Source: an uncultured Spirochaetales bacterium
Lineage (GTDB): Bacteria > Spirochaetota > Spirochaetia > JAFGXN01
DNA: 64,000 bases
Direction of reading: 5' to 3'
NCBI GenBank assembly: GCA_949289575.1
Contig: CASEOG010000002.1
Coordinates: forward strand, 1-64,000
Under the pieces are notes generated by a model. That model was not told the DNA's origin. It searched no databases and was given only the letters and a program-made list of their open reading frames with translations. Each line of letters begins with the position of its first letter. The stretch's first letter is position 1. Below are positions 54,309-63,074 of the stretch, one piece after another. Made by a program: the position numbers and the translations under genes.

Positions 54309-55035
54309 CGTTACCGGTAAGCATTTTTTCTTTGTCGACGAACATCAGAAAGAAGGCTGTCGCCATAATCGGAAGACAGATCAGAAGGCCTTTTTCTTTT
54401 GCAAATCGCACCGACAGGACGCCGGCCGGAATCCCTGCCAGAAAAGAAAGAATCAGTCCGAAATAGTTTTTCATTTTTCTCAGCTCTTCTCTGTTGCCTG
54501 TTTTTCGGTACCGGTATAAAGCATCGCTTCCGCTTCGTAAATTTCCCGTGCAAAAAGTTGTTGCCGATGCATATCCCGAACTTTTCCGAAAAGCCGAGAA
54601 CTGAATGGCGCAAACAGTGGAAATCAGAATGTTGGCGGCGGTATCGGGAATCCAGCCGCGCGGAAGGAAAGAGGCCGCCGTCAAAAGAAGAATCTCAATC
54701 AGTATCAGACACTGCCGCCAGTGGATTCTGCGGGAGCTGCGGATTCCGTCCCGGATAGCGTGGGAAATCATGACACCTCCCGAAAATGCCGCGACCGGCA
54801 GGAGGTAGCGCAGACAGCTTCCCCACGAGCCGTTGATAAGGTGAATTCCCAGCAGCACGATGTTCCCCGTTTGGGCATTGGCAAAAACCCCGCCTCTGGC
54901 CAGATAAGAGTAAGTGTCCAGAAAGCCGCCGACCGCCGTTAACAGCCCTGTTGTCAGAAACGATTCCGAGACCTGTGAGGCATCTTTTGTCAGACGGGCG
55001 ATCGCATTCGGGATCGGTTTCGAGTGGTGATTCAT
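54301..55035 (-). CDS. DUF1275 (YoaK-type) membrane protein (244 aa)
   Basis: Inner-membrane protein of six hydrophobic segments. The start is put at the ATG at 55033-55035 because a TATAAT box (minus strand, 55042-55047) ends six bases before it; longer upstream starts in frame would lie before the promoter. The first segments carry G-G-F-L-D-T-Y-S-Y and F-A-N-A-Q-T-G-N-I-V, the typical signature of the DUF1275/YoaK family, and later F-C-T-G-N-L. Function of the family is unknown. The gene stands alone between terminators and is divergent from the sulfatase. Confidence 0.88.
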   Translation of the reverse strand: MNHHSKPIPNAIARLTKDASQVSESFLTTGLLTAVGGFLDTYSYLARGGVFANAQTGNIVLLGIHLINGSWGSCLRYLLPVAAFSGGVMISHAIRDGIRSSRRIHWRQCLILIEILLLTAASFLPRGWIPDTAANILISTVCAIQFSAFRKSSGYASATTFCTGNLRSGSDALYRYRKTGNREELRKMKNYFGLILSFLAGIPAGVLSVRFAKEKGLLICLPIMATAFFLMFVDKEKMLTGNGK

Positions 55036-55041
55036 AATCCG

Positions 55042-55047
55042 ATTATA
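55042..55047 (-). promoter_or_regulatory. -10 box six bases before the DUF1275 ATG (leaderless)
   Basis: Minus-strand TATAAT at 55042-55047, then six bases and the ATG at 55035; no ribosome-binding sequence. The -35 region is weak (T-rich TTTTCT at 17 nt), so this is a less certain case than the others. Confidence 0.5.
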
Positions 55048-55232
55048 GTATAAAATCCGGAAAAAGAAAACCGTGCAGAGAACGGAACGGCTGTACCGGA
55101 ATCGGGGAGTCTCTTCCGCTGTCATGAAAAAAAATAAAAAGTTCTTGCCGATCGGTCATTTAGCGTTAATATGAAAGGGGTGGCAAAATATCCGTTTCGA
55201 TTTATGCGGAACGGATCGAAAAGGAGATTCTT

Positions 55233-56807
55233 ATGAGGAGCACAGTTGTCAGACCGGTTTTTCCGTTTATCCTGGCAGGACTCTTTCCCGCCGGTGAAAC
55301 TCTTTTTGCGGAAGAAAACCGTCCGAACATTATTCTGTTTATGGTCGACGACATGGGGGTGAACGATACATCGGTTCCTTTCCTGAAAAACGGGTCGAAA
55401 CTGAACCGGTATTACAGGACACCGAACATGGAGCGTCTTGCCGAAAAAGGCGTGCGGTTCACGAGGGCGTATGCGTGCCCCGTTTCTTCTCCCTCTCGTG
55501 TCAGTCTGATGACCGGCGTCAATGCGGCCCGGCATAAAGTGACCAATTGGACACTTGAACCCGACAGGTCGACCGACGCTTTTCCGCGCGACGGGAGTCT
55601 TGCCGCCGAGCCGTGGAACTGGAACGGCATTTCTCCCGGGTCGGAAGGGGGAGAGACTGCGGACAATGCGTACGAGGCAACCTGTTTTCCCCGGCTGCTT
55701 CAAAAGAACGGATACAAAACCATTCATGTCGGAAAAGCGCATTGGGGCGCTGTCGGCACAACGGCGGCCGATCCGCTCAACCTCGGATTTGATGTCAATA
55801 TTGGCGGCTGTGCGGCCGGCGGGTTGGCAAGCTACACGATTGACGACTCTTCGCAGCTGTATGCGTTTAACGCGGCGGGTGATTATCCGTTTCCGTCGCT
55901 CAATGAATACGCCGAAGCCGATACCGGATTTCATATCACCGACGCAATTACCGCCGCTGCCAAATCCGAAATCGACAAAGCCGTTGAGGAAGACCGGCCT
56001 TTTTATCTTTACGTTTCTCATTATGCCGTTCATACGCCGCATCAAAGTGATAAACGCTTTTCTGACGACTATAAAGGCTCCCGTTCCGCGTATGCAACCC
56101 TTGTTGCCGGAATGGATCGATCTCTTGGTGAATTGATGGATCATCTTGAGGCGAAGAATCTCTTCGATAAGACAATTCTGATTTTTATGTCCGATAACGG
56201 GGGACATCATTCCACAGGAAATGAACCGTTGCGCGGATCGAAGGGAGCGTTGTTTGAAGGAGGCATCCGCGAACCGCTCATTGTTTACTGGCCGGGAGTG
56301 ACCGATGCGTATGCCGGCGGCGTTAACGATTCGCCCGTTATTATCGAGGATTTTTATCCGACAATTTTGGAGATGGCCGGCGTAGGGACTGTTCCTGCTG
56401 AGATTAAACAAGGGCGGTTAGACGGCATCAGTTTTGTTTCTGCGATTAAAACCGGCAGTACGTGCAACGCTGACCGCAGTCTGGTTTTTCATTACCCGAA
56501 TTGGTGGGGAGAAGAAGCGAGCGCATCTCGAAAAATGCGTGTGCCTGTCGGTCAGCCGGCATCTGCACTCATTAAAGACGGAAAGAAAATCATTCATTTT
56601 TACGAGACAGGAGAAACGCGGCTTTACGATCTTGACGCCGACGAAACCGAAAAACGGGAGGCTGAAGACGATGTTCTGAAGGCTGAGCTCGCCTCCGAAT
56701 TGACGGCGTTTCTCAAAAATGCCGGTGCTTCCATGGTGTATGACAAAAAAACGCAAACCATCAGGTGGCCGGACGGTTCGGTGGAGAAACTCCCCGAAAA
56801 GCCTTAA
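55233..56807 (+). CDS. Secreted arylsulfatase-type sulfatase, serine type (524 aa)
   Basis: Sulfate-ester hydrolase of the alkaline-phosphatase superfamily. AAGGAG precedes the ATG; a signal peptide of about 26 residues exports the protein. N-P-N-I-I-L-F-M-V-D-D-M-G holds the metal Asp pair, and S-S-P-S-R-V-S-L-M-T-G contains Ser85, the residue turned into formylglycine in Ser-type (anaerobic) sulfatases, with Arg89. G-K-A-H-W-G (Lys, His) and M-S-D-N-G-G-H (Asp, Asn) supply further active-site residues. The likely substrate is a sulfated glycan; which one cannot be read from the sequence. Ser-type enzymes need a radical-SAM maturase (anSME), not found in this window. Single gene with its own terminator. 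Confidence 0.94.
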   Translation: MRSTVVRPVFPFILAGLFPAGETLFAEENRPNIILFMVDDMGVNDTSVPFLKNGSKLNRYYRTPNMERLAEKGVRFTRAYACPVSSPSRVSLMTGVNAARHKVTNWTLEPDRSTDAFPRDGSLAAEPWNWNGISPGSEGGETADNAYEATCFPRLLQKNGYKTIHVGKAHWGAVGTTAADPLNLGFDVNIGGCAAGGLASYTIDDSSQLYAFNAAGDYPFPSLNEYAEADTGFHITDAITAAAKSEIDKAVEEDRPFYLYVSHYAVHTPHQSDKRFSDDYKGSRSAYATLVAGMDRSLGELMDHLEAKNLFDKTILIFMSDNGGHHSTGNEPLRGSKGALFEGGIREPLIVYWPGVTDAYAGGVNDSPVIIEDFYPTILEMAGVGTVPAEIKQGRLDGISFVSAIKTGSTCNADRSLVFHYPNWWGEEASASRKMRVPVGQPASALIKDGKKIIHFYETGETRLYDLDADETEKREAEDDVLKAELASELTAFLKNAGASMVYDKKTQTIRWPDGSVEKLPEKP

Positions 56808-56817
56808 CGGTCTTTTT

Positions 56818-56856
56818 GAAAGCGGCTCTCATTTTGCGGGAGCCGCTTTATTTTTC
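56818..56856 (+). terminator. Terminator of the sulfatase gene
   Basis: AGCGGCTC (56821-56828) pairs with GAGCCGCT (56840-56847) around an 11-base loop, followed by TTATTTTTC. Confidence 0.82.
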
Positions 56857-56868
56857 ACATAAAACGTA

Positions 56869-56897
56869 TTGAATAAAACGGTTTTTTTCAATATGAT
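56869..56897 (+). promoter_or_regulatory. Promoter of the oadGAB-pyrC operon
   Basis: TTGAAT (56869-56874), 17 nt and TATGAT (56892-56897). Transcription would start near 56904, with AGAGGAG before the oadG ATG at 56934. Confidence 0.65.
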
Positions 56898-56933
56898 GAG
56901 AAAGGTGAAACAGTTTCATTAGAGGAGAAAAGA

Positions 56934-57152
56934 ATGTTACTAAACGGATTGATCTTAATGGTCATGGGCATGGGAATCGTTTACGTCTTCCTGGTCATCT
57001 TGATTTATTCATCCAAGCTGACATCGTGGTTGATTACGAAATTTTTCCCGGTCAAAGAGGTTCCGGTTCAGCCGATTAAAAGAGCCGGAGGCAGCAGCGG
57101 TTCCGATGCCGAAGTGGCTGCGGCTGTTGCCGCCGTTCGGGCGAGGAAATAA
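56934..57152 (+). CDS. oadG: Oxaloacetate decarboxylase gamma subunit (72 aa)
   Basis: Small membrane protein: one N-terminal helix (about 3-26, with M-G-M-G-I-V-Y-V-F-L) and a short, charged C-terminal tail with Ala/Val/Arg-rich helix. This is the layout of OadG, which holds the alpha and beta subunits together and helps assemble the Na+ pump. AGAGGAG precedes the ATG. It is the first gene of the operon, 14 bp before oadA. Confidence 0.88.
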   Translation: MLLNGLILMVMGMGIVYVFLVILIYSSKLTSWLITKFFPVKEVPVQPIKRAGGSSGSDAEVAAAVAAVRARK

Positions 57153-57166
57153 GGAAGAGGTTAAAA

Positions 57167-58966
57167 ATGAAAAAGAAGATCAATTTTATGTGCACGGCGT
57201 TCCGTGACGGTTTTCAGTCTGCTTACGGTGCGCGTGTTTTGACAGAAGATTTTATGCCTGCGGTTGAAGCGGCGGCCAATGCCGGTATCACGCATTTTGA
57301 AGCGGGCGGCGGTGCGCGTTTTCAGGCGCCGTTTTTTTACTGCAACGAGAATGCGTTTGACATGATGGATACATTCCGCAAAAAAGCGGGTCCCGATGCC
57401 AATCTTCAGACTTTGGCAAGAGGCGTTAACGTCGTCGGTTTGAGTTCTCAGCCGAGCGACATCATCAAACTCCATGCTCAGCTGTTCAAAAAACACGGCA
57501 TGACGACGATCCGCAATTTTGACGCTCTCAATGATGTCAATAATTTGATTTACTCCGGGAAATGCATTAAAGACGCCGGTCTTCGCCATGAAGTCACCGT
57601 GACGATGATGTCGCTGCCTCCGGGAGCGACCGGTGCGCACGATCCCGAATTTTATATGAATGTGCTGAAAAAAATTCTTGACGCCGGAATTCCGTTTGAC
57701 TCGGTTTGTTTCAAAGATGCGTCGGGAACCTCCGTTCCGAAAGTGGTTTATGAAACAATTAAACAGGCGCGGCAAATGCTGCCGGAAGGAACTCCGATAG
57801 CGTTCCACAGCCACGAAACGGCCGGTGTTTCGATTCAGCAGTATATGGCGGCCATCGAAGCGGGTGCGACTCAGGTTGACCTTTCGTTGGCTCCTGTCAG
57901 CGGCGGAACCTGCTCCCCCGATATTTTGACGATGTGGCACGCTTTGCGCGGTACCGATTTTGATTTGGGAATTGATCCCGATAAAATCATGGAGGTCGAG
58001 GAAGTTTTCAAAGATTGTATGAAGGAGTACTTCTTCCCGCCCGAAGCAACGATGGTCAATCCGATTATTCCCTTCTCTCCGCTGCCCGGCGGCGCTCTGA
58101 CGGCGAATACGCAGATGCTGCGTGACAACGGTTTGATGGATAAATATCCGGCGATTGTCGAAGCAATGAAAGAGTGTGTGGCGAAAGGCGGTTACGGAAC
58201 ATCGGTTACGCCGGTTTCTCAGTTCTATTTCCAACAGGCTTTCAACAACGTGATGTTCGGTAAATGGGAGAAGATTGCCGATGGTTACGGCAAGATGGTT
58301 CTCGGTTACTTCGGTAAGACTCCGGTTGCGCCCGATGCTGAAATCGTTAAAATCTGCGCCGATAAGTTGGGTCTGCAGCCGACGACGAAAACCGTTCTTG
58401 AACTGAACGACGCTAATCCCGCGCTCGGAATCGAAGCGGCGAAAAAACGCCTGAAAGACGGCGGCATCACCGATTTCTCCGACGAAAACATCTTTATCTC
58501 TGCTTGCTGTGAAGACAAAGGCATTCTTTTCCTGCAAGGCAAAGCGAAAGTCAATGTAGCGAAAAATAAACCCGCCGCGGCCGCTGCGAAAGCCGGTTCG
58601 TCCGCCGACGGTTATACCGTCACTGTCAACGGCAAAAAATACGGCGTGAAGCTGGATGGCAACAAAGCGACGGTTAACGGAAAAGTGTATGACATCTCCG
58701 TGACGGAAGGAATAGACGCTGCCGCGGCGGCTCCGTCAGCGGCTGCCGGCGACGGAACACCGGTGAATGCTCCGATGCCCGGTTTGGTTCTGCGTATTCC
58801 GGTTGCGGTTGGCGATACGGTTGAAGAGAATCAGGAAGTCATCGTTTTGGAAGCAATGAAAATGGAAACGCCGATTTACGCACCGGCTGCCGGTACCGTA
58901 AAGAGCATTCTCGTTTCTAACGGCGATCAGGTCACTTCCGGTCAGATTTTAATGGAAATCGGTTGA
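57167..58966 (+). CDS. oadA: Oxaloacetate decarboxylase alpha subunit with biotin domain (599 aa), divergent
   Basis: Carboxyltransferase plus biotin carrier of a Na+-pumping decarboxylase. Catalytic residues of the pyruvate carboxylase CT/OadA family are kept: the Asp and Gln in R-D-G-F-Q-S (usual DAHQS), Arg in L-A-R-G-V-N, Lys in C-F-K-D-A-S-G, and the metal pair [15 protein letters not shown] is conserved. E-M-W-G-G-A-T-F-D of the family reads E-A-G-G-G-A-R-F-Q. After an Ala-rich linker (about 500-520) a biotinyl domain ends with E-A-M-K-M-E-T, the Lys being biotinylated. Oxaloacetate is the likely substrate, but the changed pocket residues leave room for a relative. GAGG lies upstream. 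Confidence 0.9.
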   Translation: MKKKINFMCTAFRDGFQSAYGARVLTEDFMPAVEAAANAGITHFEAGGGARFQAPFFYCNENAFDMMDTFRKKAGPDANLQTLARGVNVVGLSSQPSDIIKLHAQLFKKHGMTTIRNFDALNDVNNLIYSGKCIKDAGLRHEVTVTMMSLPPGATGAHDPEFYMNVLKKILDAGIPFDSVCFKDASGTSVPKVVYETIKQARQMLPEGTPIAFHSHETAGVSIQQYMAAIEAGATQVDLSLAPVSGGTCSPDILTMWHALRGTDFDLGIDPDKIMEVEEVFKDCMKEYFFPPEATMVNPIIPFSPLPGGALTANTQMLRDNGLMDKYPAIVEAMKECVAKGGYGTSVTPVSQFYFQQAFNNVMFGKWEKIADGYGKMVLGYFGKTPVAPDAEIVKICADKLGLQPTTKTVLELNDANPALGIEAAKKRLKDGGITDFSDENIFISACCEDKGILFLQGKAKVNVAKNKPAAAAAKAGSSADGYTVTVNGKKYGVKLDGNKATVNGKVYDISVTEGIDAAAAAPSAAAGDGTPVNAPMPGLVLRIPVAVGDTVEENQEVIVLEAMKMETPIYAPAAGTVKSILVSNGDQVTSGQILMEIG

Positions 58967-58985
58967 AAAAAGGAGATTTGAAAAG

Positions 58986-60641
58986 ATGAAAAAAACATTC
59001 GGAATTGCCATCCTTCTTTTGACATCCGTTTTTCTGTTTTCATGTGCGGCGCAGACCGATACGGTTGAACCCGCCGGAACCGACGCTAACGGCGTTGCTT
59101 ATTTCGAGTGGGACGGTCAGACGGAAAAACCGTGGATTGCTTTCCGCTTTGAAAAAGGCGGTTCGGCAGTTACGTACTGGCAGAACATTAAAATGGACAA
59201 TGTCCGCAAAAATGCAAAAGTGTACGATTCAACGGAAGCGTTTCTTGCCGAGCCGAACAAATCTTCGATTTCAAGGATCGGAGACGGCATTTATTTCTTT
59301 TCCTATCAACCGTCCGAAGTCGATGCTGATCTGGAAGGCGAATTAACGCTGAATTTGAGTCAATACTCGACGATGAGTATTTCTCTGCTTCAGTTGTGGC
59401 GTTCGACCGGAATCTATGGCTTTTTGCAGACGACGACCGATAAAATTCTTTATAAAAAAGCTGAAGCTGCCCAGTTGGCTGCCGAGGCCGCGGCCGAAGC
59501 GGCGGCTCCGCAGCCGGATCCCGTCGGCGGTTGGGGCAACTTTGTAATGATTTTGGTCGGTATTTTACTGCTCTTTTTGGCTATCAAAAAAGGGTTTGAA
59601 CCGCTGCTGTTGGTTCCGATCGGATTTGGTGCGATTTTGGCAAACATTCCGTTTGCGGGAATTGCCGACGTTACGGTTAACGGTTTTATCGGCGTTTTGT
59701 ATGACGCCGGTGTGGAACGGGGACTCTTCCCGCTGCTGATTTTCATGGGCGTCGGTGCGATGACCGACTTCGGTCCGCTGATTGCGAATCCGAAAACTCT
59801 GATGTTGGGAGCGGCTGCTCAGCTCGGTATTTTCTTCGCTCTTATCGGCGCGTTGCTGCTTGGCGAATGGATCGTTATCGACGGAAAACCGTTGTTCGAT
59901 CTTTACGACGCGGCTTCCATCGGTATTATCGGCGGTGCCGACGGACCGACAGCGATTTACGTCACCTCCCGCCTTTCACCCGATTTGTTGGGACCGATTG
60001 CGGTGGCAGCGTACTCGTATATGGCTCTCGTTCCGATCATTCAGCCTCCGATCATGCGGCTGCTGACAACCAAAAAAGAGCGGATGATTAAAATGGATCA
60101 GCTGCGTTCCGTTTCTCAACGCGAGAAGATTGTTTTCCCGCTGACGGTTCTTTCGCTGTGTATCCTGTTCTTGCCGTCGGCGACGCCTCTTGTCGGTGCA
60201 TTGATGTTCGGTAATTTGGCGAAAGAGTGCGGTGTTACCAATCGTCTTTCGGACACTATGCAGAATGCGCTGATCAATATCGTAACGATTTTCCTCGGAC
60301 TTTCTGTCGGATCCAAAATGGAGGCGGAGAAATTCCTCTCTCTTCAAACGCTCGGTATTTTGCTGCTCGGTTTGATTGCCTTCTCAATCGGTACGGCAGG
60401 CGGTGTTCTGTTTGGAAAAATCATGAACAAGTGCAGCAAGACTCCGATCAACCCGCTGATCGGATCGGCCGGTGTTTCCGCGGTTCCGATGGCCGCACGT
60501 GTTTCCAATAAAGTCGGTCAGGAAGACAACCCGCAGAACTTTCTGCTCATGCACGCCATGGGTCCGAACGTGGCCGGAGTGATCGGTTCGGCTGTGGCCG
60601 CCGGTGTCCTTCTGGCTCTTGTTCCGTTCCTGGCTTCCTGA
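58986..60641 (+). CDS. oadB: Oxaloacetate decarboxylase beta subunit fused to an N-terminal lipoprotein-like domain (551 aa)
   Basis: The C-terminal 375 residues are OadB, the Na+ channel of the decarboxylase: about nine to ten helices with [10 protein letters not shown] (the Asp that binds Na+) and [13 protein letters not shown]. The first about 175 residues are extra: a signal peptide with lipobox LFSC and Cys20, then a soluble beta-rich domain ([17 protein letters not shown]) and an Ala/Glu-rich helix leading into the first membrane segment. A standard OadB is about 375-430 residues and has no such domain. AGGAG lies before the ATG. If lipidated, the N-terminus would sit on the periplasmic face. 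Confidence 0.92.
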   Translation: MKKTFGIAILLLTSVFLFSCAAQTDTVEPAGTDANGVAYFEWDGQTEKPWIAFRFEKGGSAVTYWQNIKMDNVRKNAKVYDSTEAFLAEPNKSSISRIGDGIYFFSYQPSEVDADLEGELTLNLSQYSTMSISLLQLWRSTGIYGFLQTTTDKILYKKAEAAQLAAEAAAEAAAPQPDPVGGWGNFVMILVGILLLFLAIKKGFEPLLLVPIGFGAILANIPFAGIADVTVNGFIGVLYDAGVERGLFPLLIFMGVGAMTDFGPLIANPKTLMLGAAAQLGIFFALIGALLLGEWIVIDGKPLFDLYDAASIGIIGGADGPTAIYVTSRLSPDLLGPIAVAAYSYMALVPIIQPPIMRLLTTKKERMIKMDQLRSVSQREKIVFPLTVLSLCILFLPSATPLVGALMFGNLAKECGVTNRLSDTMQNALINIVTIFLGLSVGSKMEAEKFLSLQTLGILLLGLIAFSIGTAGGVLFGKIMNKCSKTPINPLIGSAGVSAVPMAARVSNKVGQEDNPQNFLLMHAMGPNVAGVIGSAVAAGVLLALVPFLAS

Positions 60642-60655
60642 TGCGGGATTGATTA

Positions 60656-61660
60656 ATGGAACTGGTTATTCAAAAACCCTTTGACGCACATCTTCATCTG
60701 CGTCAGGGGGATTCGTTAAGCGGCTTTGCGCAACGCGCGGCCGCTTTCTTTGAATCGGCACTGGTGATGCCGAATACAAAACCGCCGATTTTAACCGCCG
60801 CCGATCTCGGGCGGTACCGGACTCTGATTCGGGAGGCCGCGCCCGCCCTGAATGCTCTGATGACTTTTCAGCTTCACACGCAGGCAGATATCCCCGCACT
60901 GAAGCGGGCGGGAGCCGTTGCCGCGAAATACTTTCCCGTCGGGCTGACCAATTCGACCGGGACCGAAGCCTCCACGCTTTCGGCATACGATTCGGTTTTG
61001 CGGCAGATGGAGGAAAACGGCATCGTTTTAAGTATTCACTGCGAAGCGCCGCTTTATTCGGGGGGAGAGGCGAAGCACCGCGTTTTGGACGAAGCGCTGG
61101 AAGCGTCGGTTCGTTTCCCGAAACTGAAAATCGTTTTGGAGCATTTGTCTTTGGAACGGGAGGTGGAGGCGGTAAAAAGTGCGGGAGAAAATGTGGCGGC
61201 CACCCTTACGGCGCATCATCTGATGTTTGATGCGGTCGATTTTATCGGTTCGCGCCTGAATCCGCATCTTTTCTGCAAGCCGATTTTGCAGTCGGCATAC
61301 CATCGCGAGGCGTTGAGGCAGGCAGCCCTTTCCGGCAACCCCCGATTTTTCTTCGGCAGCGACAGTGCGCCGCATCCGCCGGAATCAAAAACGGGCAGTG
61401 CCGTGTCTCCCGGAATTTACTCGATGCCTGTAACCATTCCGCTGCTGGCGTGTTTTTTTGATGAGAGTTCGCAGACGGATAAACTCGAATCCTTTGTCTC
61501 TGTGTTCGGGCGGCGGTTTTACGGTTTACTCGAGACAACAGAGAAAATCATAATCGAAAAAAAATCGTGGGAAGTTCCGGAAATAATCGACGGCGCTGTT
61601 CCTCTTTGTGCGGGAACGGTTTTGTCGTGGACGGTTCGGGACGGAGGGAAAAACGAATGA
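60656..61660 (+). CDS. pyrC: Dihydroorotase, class II
   Basis: PyrC (334 aa, usual 340-350) closes carbamoyl-aspartate to dihydroorotate in pyrimidine synthesis. D-A-H-L-H-L-R near residue 10 gives two zinc His and the substrate Arg; A-K-Y-F-P-V-G has the Lys that is carboxylated to bridge the metals; H-C-E-A-P and E-H-L-S-L carry the next His ligands; F-G-S-D-S-A-P-H holds the catalytic Asp. It lies 14 bp after oadB in the same operon and its stop overlaps the next start by 4 bp. No other pyr gene is nearby. Confidence 0.95.
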   Translation: MELVIQKPFDAHLHLRQGDSLSGFAQRAAAFFESALVMPNTKPPILTAADLGRYRTLIREAAPALNALMTFQLHTQADIPALKRAGAVAAKYFPVGLTNSTGTEASTLSAYDSVLRQMEENGIVLSIHCEAPLYSGGEAKHRVLDEALEASVRFPKLKIVLEHLSLEREVEAVKSAGENVAATLTAHHLMFDAVDFIGSRLNPHLFCKPILQSAYHREALRQAALSGNPRFFFGSDSAPHPPESKTGSAVSPGIYSMPVTIPLLACFFDESSQTDKLESFVSVFGRRFYGLLETTEKIIIEKKSWEVPEIIDGAVPLCAGTVLSWTVRDGGKNE

Positions 61661-62712
61661 AGAAATTTTACAGTCTGTTGTTGATTTTGACGGCATTTCG
61701 TTTAACGGCTTCTCCGCTGGATGACGCTGATGTCGCTTTTTATACGAAAAACTGGCAGCGTGTGATAGACATAACGGCGGCCGAGGAGCGAACGGCGGCT
61801 CAACAGTCGTTTTTGGCTGCCTGCCGTATCCGGCGGTGTGCGGCCGCACTGGCGCTGGCTTCCGAAGGGAAAGAATCTGTCATGCCGGATGAAAACGGGG
61901 AATCGGTTTCGTATTCGCCGAAAGCCGTTCTGGCTTTGTACGAATCTCTTTATCCGGTTCTCGAAGAGACGGGAAGTGCCCGCGTCGATTTTTGGAATTA
62001 TTCCGCAGCCTGTCGTTTTTACGCGGCAAAATATTATTCCGAAAATGCCGGAAAAAGCCGGGTCGCCGAACTTCTCGCTGAAGCCGATAATGCCCTCCGC
62101 CGCAGTGCGATGATGAGCGCCCACAACAAACAGTTGTGGTATTTTGCTTCGATTGTTTACGGAGATAGCGAATTTCATTCCGAATTTCACAATCTTTCTT
62201 TTGCAGTCTCCTTTATGCGCCGTTATCTGATGATTTCGGGGCAGGAAGCGGATGTTCTCGGTTTAAACCGTTTGTCGGTATTGCTGAGAAAAAGAAATCT
62301 GACTCTTGAAGAAAAAAGAACGGCTCTGGTCGAGATCAATAAAAATCTGAGAACACTTTCCGATCCGTATAAGAAATACCGCTATGTCGAAGGATATATG
62401 CCGACGACCTGCTGGTATAATTATGCTTCCAATCATGTGTTTAAGAATGTCAGCGATGCGACAGAGGCCGATCTGATCGATGTTTATCTGAAGCGAAAGA
62501 TCAATCCGTCAACGGAAATCGGCAACTATATTTCGACCCGCCTGAACCCGCCTCAAAAAGAAAAAACGGCGGCTGCCGCAGCCGTCCAAAACCCGGATCC
62601 CGCAGAAACGGCTGATTCATCCGAAGCCGCCGGCACGGATAAAGAGGAGAATCTCTCCGTTCGTCCCGATGCCGCGGACGAAAACGGCTCCGGAGAGGCT
62701 CTTGCCGATTAA
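61657..62712 (+). CDS. Secreted hypothetical protein (351 aa)
   Basis: The start is the ATG at 61657, overlapping the pyrC stop (ATGA) and preceded by GGAGGG. A signal peptide of about 20 residues ends near L-T-A-S. The mature part is helical and rich in Ala, Arg and Tyr, with pairs of helices reminiscent of TPR/SEL1 solenoids (A-A-C-R-I-R-R-C-A-A-A-L-A), then an acidic Ala/Pro/Asp tail from about residue 305. I recognise no family. Last gene of the oad operon; its stop codon overlaps the convergent dgkA stop. Confidence 0.75.
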   Translation: MKKFYSLLLILTAFRLTASPLDDADVAFYTKNWQRVIDITAAEERTAAQQSFLAACRIRRCAAALALASEGKESVMPDENGESVSYSPKAVLALYESLYPVLEETGSARVDFWNYSAACRFYAAKYYSENAGKSRVAELLAEADNALRRSAMMSAHNKQLWYFASIVYGDSEFHSEFHNLSFAVSFMRRYLMISGQEADVLGLNRLSVLLRKRNLTLEEKRTALVEINKNLRTLSDPYKKYRYVEGYMPTTCWYNYASNHVFKNVSDATEADLIDVYLKRKINPSTEIGNYISTRLNPPQKEKTAAAAAVQNPDPAETADSSEAAGTDKEENLSVRPDAADENGSGEALAD

Positions 62713-63074
62713 CCGAATAAAACCGTTATTTTGGGAATAAAAATCAGACATCCGATAATGGCGCTGCCGATTGAGGTTATCAAAACCGCTCCGGCAGCGC
62801 AATCTTTTATCCGCCTGACTTTTGTATGGTAATGCGGACAAAAATGGTCGGCCATAATTTCGATAGCCGTATTCAGCAGTTCCGCCGTAATGACGGCGGC
62901 AATGCAGAAAATAAGCATCATCCATTCTGTCGCGGAAATCCGAAAATAGAAACCGGCAACGGTAACGGCAATCGCCGTCAGCGTATGGATTTTTATATTG
63001 GTTTGCGTGCAGAAGGCAAAACCGATACCGCGAAACGCATTTGTGAAACTGAAAATACGACCGAGATGTTTCAT
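62709..63074 (-). CDS. dgkA: Diacylglycerol/undecaprenol kinase, DgkA family (121 aa)
   Basis: Small inner-membrane kinase: a short amphipathic N-terminus (F-T-N-A-F-R-G-I) and three helices. The family signature E-L-L-N-T-A-I-E-I-M-A-D with the catalytic Glu and the metal-binding Glu is intact, followed by R-I-K-D-C-A-A-G-A-V-L. It phosphorylates diacylglycerol or undecaprenol in lipid recycling; the sequence does not tell which. Its ATG overlaps the stop of the TraB-family gene (ATGA), so the two are co-translated. Its stop codon overlaps that of the convergent gene. Confidence 0.92.
   Translation of the reverse strand: MKHLGRIFSFTNAFRGIGFAFCTQTNIKIHTLTAIAVTVAGFYFRISATEWMMLIFCIAAVITAELLNTAIEIMADHFCPHYHTKVRRIKDCAAGAVLITSIGSAIIGCLIFIPKITVLFG

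Noticed and set aside
57161-58537. 458-codon minus-strand frame opposite oadA, and the similar 429-codon frame at 55122-56411 opposite the sulfatase
   Set aside because: Both mirror well-identified plus-strand enzymes and have no recognisable domain; they are shadows of the codon bias.
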